Of a stretch of 64,000 bases of DNA, positions 1-9,181 are shown one piece after another. Each line of letters begins with the position of its first letter. Position 1 is the first letter of the stretch. This DNA is from Pantoea latae (GTDB lineage Bacteria; Pseudomonadota; Gammaproteobacteria; Enterobacterales; Enterobacteriaceae). The DNA lies in contig NZ_MWUE01000011.1 in the NCBI RefSeq assembly GCF_002077695.1, forward strand, positions 1 to 64,000. The letters are read 5' to 3'. The notes below the pieces were generated by a model that had not been told where the DNA came from, ran no database searches, and worked only from the letters and a program-made list of their open reading frames with translations. The translations under genes were made by a program, and so were the position numbers.

Positions 1-252
1 TCGGTCGAAGCTTCTCATCCTTCTCCCCGAAGTTTTGGGTCATTCAGGAGAGGGTATTTAACAAAGGAGATTATACAAGGATGGTGGTGGGAGAAGGATT
101 ATTCGGCGCGTTGCGCCTCACCCTTCGGGACGCGCTTGCGCGCGTTGTCTCGCTGCGCTCGACCCGAACCTTCGGTCGAAGCTTCTCATCCTTCTCCCCG
201 AAGTTTCGGGTCATTCAGGAGAGGGTATTTAACAAAGGAGATTATACAAGGA
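1..252 (-). repeat. 171-bp rtT-type direct repeats downstream of tRNA-Tyr
   Basis: Positions 1-81 repeat at 172-252 with a single mismatch (t/c near 36 and 207), so the period is 171 bp; the left copy is cut by the window edge. Position 82-100 is an exact copy of the last 19 nt of the tRNA-Tyr gene (compare 253-271), after which the sequence diverges. This is the architecture of the E. coli tyrT distal repeats, 178-bp units that begin with the tRNA 3' end and yield the small rtT RNA. The unit lies downstream of the tRNAs on the same strand, so it should be co-transcribed. Whether an RNA or a peptide is the product cannot be told from sequence. Confidence 0.8.
71..214 (-). CDS. possible Arg-rich peptide (Tpr-like) inside the tRNA-distal repeat
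   Basis: A 47-codon frame starts at ATG 214 and ends at TAA 71-73 within the 171-bp repeat. It begins MTRNFGEKDEKLRP and is rich in Arg (about 9 of 47), so it is basic and protamine-like in composition. Its C-terminus (PSPTTILV) is translated from the 19-nt tRNA 3' fragment. The neighbouring partial repeat carries the same frame (ATG at 43, running off the left edge) with one substitution. E. coli tyrT repeats were long annotated with a protamine-like peptide, Tpr. No clear ribosome binding site is seen, and the frame may only reflect the repeat's base pattern. Confidence 0.25.
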   Translation of the reverse strand: MTRNFGEKDEKLRPKVRVERSETTRASASRRVRRNAPNNPSPTTILV

Positions 253-337
<85 letters not shown>

Positions 338-382
338 TGGGAAATGCTGATAATGACCGGTAAGGCGAAGATACGATTCAGA

Positions 383-467
<85 letters not shown>

Positions 468-502
468 ACTGGCCTGAATCATTGTGCCTTAAAGCGGGGC
501 GC

Positions 503-530
503 ATCATACCAAATGCGTTCAGCGTGTAAA
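503..530 (-). promoter_or_regulatory. tyrT-type promoter with GC-rich discriminator
   Basis: Read on the minus strand: -35 TTTACA (525-530), a 16-bp spacer, -10 TATGAT (503-508), then GCGCCCCGC. This -35/-10/discriminator set is the same as in the E. coli tyrT promoter, where the GC-rich discriminator makes the promoter sensitive to stringent control (ppGpp). The start of transcription should be near 495. Confidence 0.85.
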
Positions 531-573
531 GCGCCCAACTGCAAAATGTGAACCGTTTGCCCACTTTTTGCCC

Positions 574-606
574 GCGGCGCTGCATTCGCATGCAATTCAG
601 CGCCGC
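574..606. terminator. stem-loop downstream of purU
   Basis: GCGGCGCTG (574-582) pairs with CAGCGCCGC (598-606), and the loop itself contains a short TGCAT/ATGCA pairing. It sits directly after the purU stop and before the tRNA promoter. There is no T-tract on either strand, so it is only terminator-like. Confidence 0.35.
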
Positions 607-612
607 CGCTGT

Positions 613-1461
613 TTAAAGAATAATCGTCCGGTTGCCGTAGACAAATACGCGCTGTCCCAGCACTTTATAGAGCGCGCGGCTGAGCACGTTTTTCTCGACG
701 TCGCGTCCGGCGCGCATCATCTCTTCGGCGGTATAGCTGTGATCGACGTTGATCACATCCTGCATAATGATTGGACCTTCATCCAGATTATCGTTCACGT
801 AGTGCGCCGTGGCGCCGATGATCTTCACGCCGCGCTCGTAAGCCTGGTGATAGGGGCGCGCGCCGATAAATGCCGGCAGGAAGGAGTGGTGAATATTGAT
901 GATCTGGTTCGGGTAGCGCTGTACGAACGCCGGGGTCAGCACGCGCATATATTTCGCCAGCACCACATAGTCCGGCTGATAGCGATCGATCTCGTCCGCC
1001 ATGCGATTGTCGTGCTCTTCGCGCGACAGGCCTTCATGGCTCACCAGCACGAACGGAATATCGAAACGCTCTACCAGCGAACGCAGCGTGTCATGGTTGC
1101 CGATAACCGCGGCAATCTCCATATCCAGCCCGCCAAAGGCGCTTTTCATCAGCAGATCGCCCAGGCAATGGGCCTCTTTCGTCACCAGAATCACCACGCG
1201 GCGACGGCCGGCACTGTGCAGTTCGCGCGTGGAACCCACCGGCAGGGCGCTGTCTAAATCCGCCAGCAGCGTATTATCGTTGAAAATGCCTTCAAGTTCG
1301 GTGCGCATAAAAAAGCGCCCGGTGCGATGATCAACGAATTCATTGTTTTGCACGATATTCAGCTCGTGCTTGTAGCAAATATTGGTGATTTTAGCGATGA
1401 GACCTTTCGCGTCAGGGCAAATGGTACGTAAAACTTTTCGTTGCATAGGTTGCGCTTGCAT
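613..1461 (-). CDS. purU: formyltetrahydrofolate deformylase PurU
   Basis: Hydrolyses 10-formyl-THF to formate and THF, supplying formate for PurT and balancing one-carbon pools in the cytoplasm. The 282-residue product matches the E. coli length (280). An N-terminal ACT domain (about 10-85, starting KVLRTICPDAKGLIAKITNI) binds Met/Gly effectors; the rest is a formyltransferase-fold domain with the conserved NIHHSFLPAF block near residue 190 and HYVNDNLDEGP further on. Two in-frame starts are possible, ATG 1461 and ATG 1446 (MQRKVL); neither has a strong ribosome site. Its place beside the tyrosine tRNAs is as in E. coli. Confidence 0.96.
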   Translation of the reverse strand: MQAQPMQRKVLRTICPDAKGLIAKITNICYKHELNIVQNNEFVDHRTGRFFMRTELEGIFNDNTLLADLDSALPVGSTRELHSAGRRRVVILVTKEAHCLGDLLMKSAFGGLDMEIAAVIGNHDTLRSLVERFDIPFVLVSHEGLSREEHDNRMADEIDRYQPDYVVLAKYMRVLTPAFVQRYPNQIINIHHSFLPAFIGARPYHQAYERGVKIIGATAHYVNDNLDEGPIIMQDVINVDHSYTAEEMMRAGRDVEKNVLSRALYKVLGQRVFVYGNRTIIL

Positions 1462-1515
1462 CTCGATCAGAGTCCTGTCAAAGCGATGGGGTAAAACCGT
1501 TGGGCCGTATGCTGT

Positions 1516-1971
1516 TCAGCCGCAACATTTCTTGTATTTTTTATCGGCGCCACATGGACAGCGATCGTTGCGCCCCACCTGAGGCGCGATTCCGTCAACA
1601 TAGTACCAGCGATGATCCTCGCGAAGAAAGCGAGAACGCTCATGAATAGCCCTTATCTGCGAATTTTCGCGGTAACGCGCAAAAAAAGTGACGAAAGCTT
1701 CATTCTCATGGCTTCCATGATTACAACAGGTTACATTCAGGCTCAGCCACTCGGTCGCGGCAAAACTTTCAGACAATCGCTGCGCCATCTCAGGAATACG
1801 CTGACTGGGATGCCAGCTGGCAATCAGCCACTCGACGTTTTGCCGGGCGTAAGCGGTATAGCGCGAGCGCATTAGCTGCTCCGCGGTTTCGGGTAACGCG
1901 TCGCCCGTCAGGTAGGGAGCGCAACATAGGCTATACTGCTTTCCGCTGCAGCAGGGACAGGTTTCGGTCAC
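1516..1971 (-). CDS. ychJ: YchJ, SEC-C motif zinc-binding protein
   Basis: A 151-residue member of the UPF0225/YchJ family. Both ends carry cysteine clusters: CPCCSGKQYSLCC at the N-terminus and the SEC-C zinc motif CPCGADKKYKKCC at the C-terminus; the middle is an NTF2-like domain. The function is not established; SEC-C motifs bind zinc and are found in SecA and other proteins. I chose the GTG start at 1971, which has AGGAG five bases upstream and gives the family's usual N-terminus; the same frame stays open upstream but that extension would overlap rssA. It is divergent from rssA. Confidence 0.9.
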   Translation of the reverse strand: MTETCPCCSGKQYSLCCAPYLTGDALPETAEQLMRSRYTAYARQNVEWLIASWHPSQRIPEMAQRLSESFAATEWLSLNVTCCNHGSHENEAFVTFFARYRENSQIRAIHERSRFLREDHRWYYVDGIAPQVGRNDRCPCGADKKYKKCCG

Positions 1972-2065
1972 ATTGACTCCTGTTGGCGATAAAAAAATAA
2001 TGACGCCATATGGTAGCCGACCCGGCGCTGTGAATCTACGCGCAGAGGGCGGCGGCAGAGGGCAA

Positions 2066-2971
2066 ATGAGACAGGTTAAAACGGGACTGGCGTTAGGCTC
2101 AGGCGCAGCCAAAGGATGGGCGCACATTGGCGTCATTAACGCGCTGACGAAAGCGGGCGTGCAAATCGACGTGGTGGCGGGGTGTTCCGTCGGCGCGCTG
2201 GTTGGCGCGGCCTGGGTGAACGACCGGCTGCCTCAGATGGAAAAGTGGGTCAGCGCGTTTCGCTACTGGGATGTGATCCGTCTGATGGATCTCTCCTGGC
2301 AGCGCGGCGGTTTGCTGCGCGGCGAGCGGGTATTTAACCATGTCCGTCAGCTGATCCCGCAGGATGCGCTGGAGCGCTGCGGCAAGCCTTTTGGCGTGGT
2401 GGCAACCAATTTAAGTACCGGCCGGGAGCTGTGGCTCACCGAGGGCGATCTGCATCAGGCTGTGCGCGCGTCCTGTAGTATGCCAGGCTTATTGCCGCCG
2501 GTCGGCTACAATGGTTACTGGCTGGTGGATGGGGCGGTAGTGAACCCCGTACCCGTTTCGCTTACGCGGGCGCTGGGGGCGGATATCGTGATCGCCGTCG
2601 ATCTGCAGCATGATGCCCATCTGATGCAGCAGGATCTTCTGTCCGTCACGCCGCAAAACGGCGACGAGGCGGTGTCGGCCGCCACGTTAAGCTGGGCCAC
2701 AAAAATACGACAGCGGCTGGTGGGATTGACCCACCGTCGCGCAACGCAAACGCCGGGTGCGATGGAGATTATGTCGACATCCATCCAGGTGCTGGAAAAT
2801 CGCCTGAAGCGCAACCGTATGGCAGGCGATCCGCCCGATGTGCTGATCCAGCCGTTTTGTCCGCAGATTTCTACGCTGGACTTTCATCGCGCTGAAGAGG
2901 CTATCGAGGCAGGCAAGGCCGCCGTTGAGAAAAAAATGGATGAACTATTACCGCTGGTGCGTAACAGATAA
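2066..2971 (+). CDS. rssA: patatin-like protein RssA
   Basis: A 301-residue patatin-family predicted serine lipase/esterase. Visible motifs: oxyanion-hole glycine loop GLALGSGAAKGWAHIG at residues 7-22, nucleophile elbow GCSVG (serine near 45), and the dyad aspartate in VDGAVVNP. The length equals that of E. coli RssA. ATG 2066 is preferred over the upstream frame starting at 1973 because it gives the conserved N-terminus MRQVKTGLALG and is preceded by a purine-rich AGAGGG. The gene lies 99 nt upstream of rssB in the same direction, as in E. coli, where the two are co-transcribed. Its enzymatic substrate is unknown. Confidence 0.93.
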   Translation: MRQVKTGLALGSGAAKGWAHIGVINALTKAGVQIDVVAGCSVGALVGAAWVNDRLPQMEKWVSAFRYWDVIRLMDLSWQRGGLLRGERVFNHVRQLIPQDALERCGKPFGVVATNLSTGRELWLTEGDLHQAVRASCSMPGLLPPVGYNGYWLVDGAVVNPVPVSLTRALGADIVIAVDLQHDAHLMQQDLLSVTPQNGDEAVSAATLSWATKIRQRLVGLTHRRATQTPGAMEIMSTSIQVLENRLKRNRMAGDPPDVLIQPFCPQISTLDFHRAEEAIEAGKAAVEKKMDELLPLVRNR

Positions 2972-3070
2972 TCAGGTTGTTCATTCACAGGTGTTACTTC
3001 GGCTTATTCTGAAAGGCGCAACTGCGTTTTATGAACCACTATTGATTGATCTGGTACGCAGGGGGAAAGA

Positions 3071-4087
3071 ATGGAGAAACCACTAATCGGCAAAAAGATA
3101 CTCATTGTCGAAGATGAGGTCGTTTTCCGTTCTATGGTAAACAACTTCTTGCTGGCGCTCGGCGCCAGCACGTTTGAAGCCGGCGACGGCATTGATGGAA
3201 TCGGTCAGCTGCAGCAGCAGGATGTCGATCTGGTGATCTGCGATCTGGAGATGCCGCGCATGAACGGCATCCAGTTTGTCGAGCATATTCGCACGCGCGG
3301 CAACAGCGTGCCGATTCTGATTATCTCAGCAACGGAAAATATGGCGGATATCGCGCATGTGCTGCGTCTCGGCGTGCAGGACGTGCTGCTTAAGCCTTTG
3401 AAAAATTTTGAACGTTTCCGCGAAGCGGTCTATGAATGCCTCTATCCCTCGATGTTCACCTCCAAGGTGGAAGAGGATGAGCAGCTCTTTCAGGACTGGG
3501 ATGCGCTGGTGCGCGATCCCGCCGCCGCGGCAAAACTGCTGAAGCAGCTTCAGCCGCCGGTGCAGCAAACCGTGGCGAACTGTCGCATTAACTATCGCCA
3601 GCTCACCATGGCCGAACAGCCGGGGCTGGTGCTGGATATCGCGGCGCTCTCCGATAAAGATCTCGCCTTTTATTGCCTTGACGTCACGCGCGCCGGGGAT
3701 AACGGCGTGCTGGCCGCGCTGTTGCTGCGCGCGCTGTTCAACGGTCTGTTGCAGGAGCAGCTTTCCGGGCAAAAACAGCGTCTGCCGGAACTCAACGGCC
3801 TGCTGCGCCAGGTGAATCTGCTGCTGCGTCAGGCCAATCTGAGCGGCCAGTTTCCGCTGCTGGTCGGCTATTACCATCGCACGCATCAAAACCTTATCCT
3901 GGTCTCTGCGGGGTTAAACGCCACGCTTCACGTTCACGCCCATCAAATTCAACTCAGTAATGGCGTTCCCCTTGGCACTATGGGAAGCACCCATCTTAAC
4001 CAAATCAGCCAGCGCGCTGACAGCTGGCAGTGCCACGTCTGGGGCGCTGGCGGCAGGATCCGTCTGATGTTAGCGGCTGAAGAATAA
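3071..4087 (+). CDS. rssB: response regulator RssB (RpoS adaptor)
   Basis: RssB binds the stationary-phase sigma factor RpoS and delivers it to the ClpXP protease. The 338-residue product has an N-terminal receiver domain (about 9-125) with the acidic pocket VEDE, phosphoacceptor Asp58 in CDLEMPRMNG and the conserved lysine in LLKPLKNF, then a degenerate PP2C-like C-terminal domain (about 150-338). E. coli RssB is 337 residues. Start ATG 3071 follows GGGGGAAAG. Known partners are ClpX and the Ira anti-adaptors; none of the Ira genes is in this window. Confidence 0.96.
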   Translation: MEKPLIGKKILIVEDEVVFRSMVNNFLLALGASTFEAGDGIDGIGQLQQQDVDLVICDLEMPRMNGIQFVEHIRTRGNSVPILIISATENMADIAHVLRLGVQDVLLKPLKNFERFREAVYECLYPSMFTSKVEEDEQLFQDWDALVRDPAAAAKLLKQLQPPVQQTVANCRINYRQLTMAEQPGLVLDIAALSDKDLAFYCLDVTRAGDNGVLAALLLRALFNGLLQEQLSGQKQRLPELNGLLRQVNLLLRQANLSGQFPLLVGYYHRTHQNLILVSAGLNATLHVHAHQIQLSNGVPLGTMGSTHLNQISQRADSWQCHVWGAGGRIRLMLAAEE

Positions 4088-4280
4088 GCGGAAAAATTTA
4101 ATTTCTTCAGGCGCTGAAGACAGGTCCAGAGGTTAGCTTTACACTTGGGTAATAGTCTTAAATTCTGCGGATTGACTCCTTCCAGGATAAATCCGTTCGA
4201 TGGTAACTGATATACTCATTTCCGAATTTCAACCGACATATCAAGTATTAACTTGAACGGCCTATAAGAGAGGTATCTTG

Positions 4281-5189
4281 ATGTCTGCCTATAAGTCCAA
4301 AGTAAAAAAAGCGGTAATCCCAGTAGCAGGTTTGGGCACGCGTATGCTGCCCGCCACTAAAGCGATTCCGAAAGAGATGTTACCGCTGGTTGATAAGCCG
4401 TTAATTCAGTATGTCGTTAACGAGTGCATCGCAGCAGGAATTAACGAAATTGTGCTGGTTACGCACTCTTCTAAAAACTCCATTGAAAACCACTTCGATA
4501 CCAGTTTCGAGCTGGAAGCGATGCTGGAAAAACGCGTGAAGCGTCAGCTGCTGGATGAAATCCAGTCTATCTGTCCGCCGCACGTCACCATCATGCAGGT
4601 GCGTCAGGGCATCGCGAAAGGTCTGGGCCATGCCGTTATGTGCGCGCATCCGCTGATTGGCGACGAGCCAGTTGCGGTGATCCTGCCGGACGTGATCATC
4701 GACGAATATGAATCTAACCCGACCAAAGACAACCTGGCGGAAATGCTGAGCCGTTTCGACGAGTCAGGCCGCAGCCAGATCATGGTTGAGCCGGTCGCGG
4801 ACGTGACCGCCTACGGCGTGGTCGACTGCCAGGGCGCAGAGCTGCAGCCGGGCGACAGCGCGCCGATGGTGGGCGTGGTTGAGAAGCCGAAAGCCACTGA
4901 AGCGCCGTCCAACCTCGCGGTTGTGGGACGCTACGTGCTCTCTGCGGACATCTGGCCGCTGCTGGCAAAAACTCCTCCGGGCGCAGGCGGCGAAGTTCAG
5001 CTGACCGACTCAATCGCCATGCTGATGGAGAAAGAGACGGTAGAAGCTTACCACCTGAAAGGTGTAAGCCATGACTGCGGTAACAAACTCGGTTATATGC
5101 AGGCATTTGTTGAGTACGGTGTTCGCCATCCGGTGCTGGGCAAAGATTTTTCTCAGTGGCTCGATAGCGCAGTTGGCAATAAAAAGTAA
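4281..5189 (+). CDS. galU: UTP-glucose-1-phosphate uridylyltransferase GalU
   Basis: Makes UDP-glucose from UTP and glucose-1-phosphate, the precursor for LPS core, osmoregulated glucans, trehalose and capsule. The 302-residue product carries the nucleotidyltransferase signature [18 protein letters not shown] near the N-terminus, the sugar-binding VEKP block and a C-terminal [16 protein letters not shown], and is almost identical to E. coli GalU. ATG 4281 is taken as start; a TTG three bases earlier is in frame. It is the first of three UDP-sugar genes (galU, ugd, epimerase) spaced by 22 and 14 nt, so an operon is likely. Confidence 0.97.
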   Translation: MSAYKSKVKKAVIPVAGLGTRMLPATKAIPKEMLPLVDKPLIQYVVNECIAAGINEIVLVTHSSKNSIENHFDTSFELEAMLEKRVKRQLLDEIQSICPPHVTIMQVRQGIAKGLGHAVMCAHPLIGDEPVAVILPDVIIDEYESNPTKDNLAEMLSRFDESGRSQIMVEPVADVTAYGVVDCQGAELQPGDSAPMVGVVEKPKATEAPSNLAVVGRYVLSADIWPLLAKTPPGAGGEVQLTDSIAMLMEKETVEAYHLKGVSHDCGNKLGYMQAFVEYGVRHPVLGKDFSQWLDSAVGNKK

Positions 5190-5211
5190 TTCATAAACAC
5201 AGGATAACTCA

Positions 5212-6552
5212 ATGAAAGTCACTGTATTTGGTATCGGCTATGTCGGTCTGGTTCAGGCTGCGGTGTTGGCCGAAGTCGGACATGACGTTCTCTGCATTGA
5301 TGTCGACGCAAAAAAAGTCGAAAACCTGAAAAAAGGCATCATCCCCATTTTCGAACCCGGCCTGACGCCGCTGGTGATGTCGAACTATGAGGCGGGTCGT
5401 CTCAAGTTCAGCACCGATGCGGAAGAGGGCGTAAATCACGGCGTTATGCAGTTTATCGCCGTGGGTACGCCGCCGGATGAGGACGGTTCGGCTGACCTTA
5501 AATATGTGACCGCCGTTGCTCGTACCATTGCGCAGCACATGCAGGATCACAAGGTGGTGCTCGATAAATCCACGGTTCCGGTAGGAACGGCGGATAAAGT
5601 GCGTCGCGTGATGGAAGAGACCCTGCGCGATCGCGGCGTCGAGCTGACCTTTGACGTGGTATCCAACCCGGAATTCCTGAAGGAAGGCGCCGCCGTTAAC
5701 GACTGCATGCGTCCTGAGCGCATCGTGGTGGGTACCGACAACGACGAAGTCGAAGAGCTGTTGCGTGAGCTGTATGAGCCATTCAACCGCAACCACGATC
5801 GTATGATCGTGATGGATATCCGCAGCGCGGAGCTGACCAAGTACGCGGCAAACTGCATGCTGGCGACCAAAATCAGCTTCATGAATGAGATTTCCAACCT
5901 CGCCGAGCGCCTGGGTGCGGACGTCGAGAAAGTGCGTCAGGGCATTGGCTCCGACTCACGTATCGGCTACCACTTTATCTATCCGGGCTGCGGCTACGGC
6001 GGCTCCTGCTTCCCGAAAGACGTGCAGGCGCTGATCCGTACCGCCGAGTCGATTGGCTATAAACCGCGCCTGCTGCAGGCGGTGGAAGACGTCAACGACA
6101 GCCAGAAAACCAAGCTGCCCGCCTTTATCAAGCGCCATTTCGGCGACGATCTGAGCGGGAAAACCTTCGCCCTGTGGGGCCTGTCGTTCAAGCCGAACAC
6201 CGACGATATGCGTGAAGCCTCCAGCCGTGTCCTGATGGAAACGCTGTGGGAAGCAGGCGCAAGCGTTCAGGCGTTCGACCCGGAAGCGATGGACGAAGCG
6301 CAGCGCATCTATGGCCACCGCAGCGATCTGAAGCTGATGGGCACCAAAGAAGCGGCGCTGCAGGGCGCGGATGGCCTGGTGATCTGTACGGAGTGGCAAA
6401 ACTTCCGTGCGCCGGACTTCGACGTGATTAAAAATTCCCTGAAACAACCCGTGATTTTTGATGGGCGCAACCTGTATGATCCAGAGCGTATCAGCAAGCG
6501 CGGTTTCGTTTATTATGCAATCGGCCGCGGAGCGTCTATTCAAATTGCGTAA
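5212..6552 (+). CDS. ugd: UDP-glucose 6-dehydrogenase Ugd
   Basis: Oxidises UDP-glucose to UDP-glucuronate with two NAD+. The 446-residue protein starts with the Rossmann motif [13 protein letters not shown], has the catalytic-cysteine block YGGSCFPKD near residue 264, and a C-terminal UDP-binding domain. It is longer than E. coli Ugd (388) and resembles the roughly 450-residue form common in Erwiniaceae and pseudomonads. The product feeds exopolysaccharide, and in related species also aminoarabinose modification of lipid A. It sits 22 nt after galU and 14 nt before an epimerase gene, so the three genes form a short route from glucose-1-P to UDP-uronic acids. Confidence 0.95.
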   Translation: MKVTVFGIGYVGLVQAAVLAEVGHDVLCIDVDAKKVENLKKGIIPIFEPGLTPLVMSNYEAGRLKFSTDAEEGVNHGVMQFIAVGTPPDEDGSADLKYVTAVARTIAQHMQDHKVVLDKSTVPVGTADKVRRVMEETLRDRGVELTFDVVSNPEFLKEGAAVNDCMRPERIVVGTDNDEVEELLRELYEPFNRNHDRMIVMDIRSAELTKYAANCMLATKISFMNEISNLAERLGADVEKVRQGIGSDSRIGYHFIYPGCGYGGSCFPKDVQALIRTAESIGYKPRLLQAVEDVNDSQKTKLPAFIKRHFGDDLSGKTFALWGLSFKPNTDDMREASSRVLMETLWEAGASVQAFDPEAMDEAQRIYGHRSDLKLMGTKEAALQGADGLVICTEWQNFRAPDFDVIKNSLKQPVIFDGRNLYDPERISKRGFVYYAIGRGASIQIA

Positions 6553-6566
6553 TTAACGAGGGAATT

Positions 6567-7574
6567 ATGAACATTCTGGTAACCGGTGCCGCAGGCTTTA
6601 TTGGATTTCACGTCACTCAACGCCTGTTGGCCGCCGGTCACCAGATTGTCGGCATCGATAATCTGAATGACTATTATGATGTCAGCCTGAAACAATCCCG
6701 TCTGGATTTAATCGCGCAGCACCCTGGCTTCACCTTTATTAAAATGGAGCTGGCGGATCGCGCCGCCATTGCTTCGCTTTTCGACAAATACGCTTTTCAA
6801 CGCGTCATTCATCTGGGCGCGCAGGCTGGCGTACGCTATTCCATCGACAACCCGCACGCGTATGCAGACGCAAACCTTATCGGTCATTTAAATATTCTCG
6901 AAGGGTGTCGACACCATAAAATCGAACATCTGCTCTACGCTTCCTCCAGCTCAGTTTACGGCCTGAACCGCAAGATGCCGTTTTCTACCGACGACAGCGT
7001 TGATCATCCGGTATCGCTCTATGCGGCGACCAAAAAAGCCAATGAGCTGATGTCGCACACCTATTCTCATCTTTATCAGCTGCCGACCACCGGGCTGCGC
7101 TTTTTTACCGTTTACGGCCCCTGGGGACGTCCGGATATGGCGCTGTTTAAATTTACCCGTGCGATGATCGCCGGTGAAGCCATCGACGTCTATAACCGCG
7201 GCGAAATGAAGCGCGACTTTACCTATATTGATGATATCGCCGAGGCGATTGTTCGTTTGCAGGATGTTATTCCACAAAAAGATGAAAACTGGACGGTTGA
7301 AACCGGCTCGCCGGCTACCAGTTCTGCGCCTTATCGCGTATATAACATCGGCAACAGTCAGCCGCTGAGCCTGATAAAATATATCGAGGCCATTGAAAAA
7401 GCGCTCGGCGTCACCGCCCGCAAGAATTTGTTGCCGATGCAGCCTGGCGACGTGCTGGAAACCAGCGCGGATACCGCAGCGTTATATCAGGCGATTGGTT
7501 TTAAACCGCACACCAGCGTCGACGAGGGCGTGAAACGCTTCGTTGACTGGTATCGCGAGTTTTATAAGGTCTGA
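6567..7574 (+). CDS. UDP-glucuronate 4-epimerase-like NAD-dependent epimerase
   Basis: A 335-residue extended short-chain dehydrogenase. It has the NAD motif TGAAGFIGFHV at residues 6-16, catalytic serine context SSSSVYG and YxxxK (YAATKK), and the FFTVYGPWGRPDM block typical of UDP-glucuronate 4-epimerases such as Klebsiella Uge, which it resembles throughout. It would interconvert UDP-glucuronate and UDP-galacturonate, which fits its position right after ugd. The likely sink is capsule or LPS-core galacturonate; other uronate epimerases of the same fold cannot be excluded. E. coli has no such gene between galU and hns. Confidence 0.85.
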   Translation: MNILVTGAAGFIGFHVTQRLLAAGHQIVGIDNLNDYYDVSLKQSRLDLIAQHPGFTFIKMELADRAAIASLFDKYAFQRVIHLGAQAGVRYSIDNPHAYADANLIGHLNILEGCRHHKIEHLLYASSSSVYGLNRKMPFSTDDSVDHPVSLYAATKKANELMSHTYSHLYQLPTTGLRFFTVYGPWGRPDMALFKFTRAMIAGEAIDVYNRGEMKRDFTYIDDIAEAIVRLQDVIPQKDENWTVETGSPATSSAPYRVYNIGNSQPLSLIKYIEAIEKALGVTARKNLLPMQPGDVLETSADTAALYQAIGFKPHTSVDEGVKRFVDWYREFYKV

Positions 7575-7612
7575 TAAAAGAGAGCCTGGGCTCCCTTTCT
7601 TCGATGATATGC

Positions 7613-7635
7613 GGGCCACATAACGCATGTGGCCC
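7613..7635. terminator. hairpin between the epimerase gene and hns
   Basis: GGGCCACAT (7613-7621) pairs perfectly with ATGTGGCCC (7627-7635) around a 5-nt loop, between two converging genes. No T-tract follows on either strand, so termination by this stem alone is uncertain. Confidence 0.45.
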
Positions 7636-7658
7636 AAATGAGAGAAGCCTACCCGTTA

Positions 7659-8066
7659 TTACAGTAAAAAGTCGTCCAGCTGTTTGCCTTCTTCTTCCAT
7701 TGCTTTTTTGATGACGGCTGGCGTACGGCCCTGACCGGTCCAGGTGCGGGTATCGCCATTCTCATCGACATACTGATATTTAGCTGGACGCGCTGCGCGT
7801 TTTGTTTTACCCGGTGCTTTGGTTTCAGTAATTGCGCTTAACAGCTCATTGGGATCGATTCCATCCGCCAGCAGCATTTCTCTGTATTGCTCAAGCTTAC
7901 GCGTGCGTTCTTCGCTTTCTGCTTTAGCATGCGTCTCTTCTTCGCGGCGTTCATTAACCACGACCTCGAGCTTTTCCAGCATTTCTTCCAGCGTTTCCAG
8001 TGAACACTCTCGAGCCTGTGCGCGTAATGTACGGATATTATTAAGAATTTTTAGTGCTTCGCTCAT
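7659..8066 (-). CDS. hns: nucleoid protein H-NS
   Basis: H-NS coats AT-rich DNA and silences horizontally acquired and stress genes. The 135-residue protein has the N-terminal oligomerisation coiled-coil (about 1-83), a short linker with [11 protein letters not shown], and the C-terminal DNA-binding domain with the AT-hook-like loop TWTGQGRTP near residue 110. Length and sequence are those of the enterobacterial H-NS. It is the first gene after the 435-nt divergent region shared with tdk. H-NS from this locus is a plausible silencer of the AT-rich patch near 27-28 kb. Confidence 0.97.
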   Translation of the reverse strand: MSEALKILNNIRTLRAQARECSLETLEEMLEKLEVVVNERREEETHAKAESEERTRKLEQYREMLLADGIDPNELLSAITETKAPGKTKRAARPAKYQYVDENGDTRTWTGQGRTPAVIKKAMEEEGKQLDDFLL

Positions 8067-8501
8067 TGTCCTGATCTCTGAATATATTAATGAAGAGGTG
8101 TTCTGCCAGCTAATAATAGTGGCGGCTAAAAATTACTGCAATAGTAAAATAAAGACAACGTGAAAGATTGATAATTAAACTTCGCGTCGTGCTTTAATCA
8201 AAACAAACGATAATGTGGTTGATATTCACGCCTCAGCACTTTATGAAGAATCCGAAACGTTAAAATCAGGTCAGCGAGCAATGCCAGCAGGCAGAAGGAT
8301 GAGCCGTGTGCGGCGCTGAACATTTTTACAATACTTCCTGCCGCTAATGTTTAAACAGCGGCAAACAGACGAAGCGGTTTTTTTTATCCCTCGCTGGCGA
8401 AGTTGTAAACAGCCTGTAGACGATAAACGCCGCCATAATTTGGCTTTAACTGTGATAGAATTCCGCGCATTCGGTTTGCAATGCTTTGAGAAATCACGCT
8501 A
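8067..8501. other. hns-tdk divergent intergenic region
   Basis: A 435-nt region without a convincing gene. It is AT-rich near hns and must hold the promoters for hns and tdk. A hairpin TGCCGCT (8339-8345)/AGCGGCA (8357-8363) is followed, about 14 nt later, by GCGG and a run of eight T (near 8379-8388). It could be a weak terminator on the plus strand, but no transcript upstream of it is evident. Confidence 0.5.
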
Positions 8502-9119
8502 ATGGCTCAGCTCTATTTTTATTATTCCGCAATGAATGCAGGGAAATCCACCGCGTTATTACAGTCTTCTTACAATTATCAGGAACGCGGCATGAGAACC
8601 CTGGTCTACACTGCGGAGATCGACGATCGTTTCGGCGCGGGTAAGGTCAGCTCGCGCATTGGCCTCTCTTCGCCGGCGGCGCTGTTCAACGCGCAGACGC
8701 GACTGGATGAGGAGATCGCGAGCGAGCACGCCCGCGAGCCGGTTCACTGCGTGCTGGTCGACGAGTGTCAGTTTTTGACGCGCGACCAGGTCAAGGCGCT
8801 TTCTGACGTGGTGGATAATCTCGATATTCCCGTGCTCTGCTACGGACTGCGCACCGACTTTCGCGGCGAGCTGTTCGTCGGCAGCCAGTATCTGCTCGCC
8901 TGGGCCGACAAGCTGGTGGAGTTAAAAACCGTTTGTCACTGCGGGCGTAAAGCGGGCATGGTGCTGCGACTCGACGCACAGGGTCGCCCCTTCAGCGAAG
9001 GGGAACAGGTGGTGATTGGCGGCAATGAGCGCTACATTTCGGTGTGCCGCAAGCACTATAAGCAGGCGATCGAGCAGGGCTCGCTGGCGGCGATATACGG
9101 CCAGCAGCAACCCCTCTGA
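8502..9119 (+). CDS. tdk: thymidine kinase Tdk
   Basis: Salvages thymidine and deoxyuridine by ATP-dependent phosphorylation. The 205-residue type II (zinc) thymidine kinase has the P-loop [11 protein letters not shown] at residues 7-17, the DECQ motif (DEC QFL) near 88, the lasso/zinc ligands CHCG near 145 and a second pair in VCRKH near the C-terminus. Length equals E. coli Tdk. It converges on adhE and shares a bidirectional terminator with it. Confidence 0.97.
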   Translation: MAQLYFYYSAMNAGKSTALLQSSYNYQERGMRTLVYTAEIDDRFGAGKVSSRIGLSSPAALFNAQTRLDEEIASEHAREPVHCVLVDECQFLTRDQVKALSDVVDNLDIPVLCYGLRTDFRGELFVGSQYLLAWADKLVELKTVCHCGRKAGMVLRLDAQGRPFSEGEQVVIGGNERYISVCRKHYKQAIEQGSLAAIYGQQQPL

Positions 9120-9140
9120 CGCCGCCAGCCTAAGCGCATA

Positions 9141-9166
9141 AAAAAACCCGCCGTGGCGGGTTTTTT
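9141..9166. terminator. bidirectional terminator between tdk and adhE
   Basis: A6-CCCGCC-GT-GGCGGG-T6: a GC-rich stem flanked by A6 on the left and T6 on the right, so it can terminate both tdk (plus) and adhE (minus). Confidence 0.9.
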
Positions 9167-9181
9167 CTTAAGCGCGAGGTA

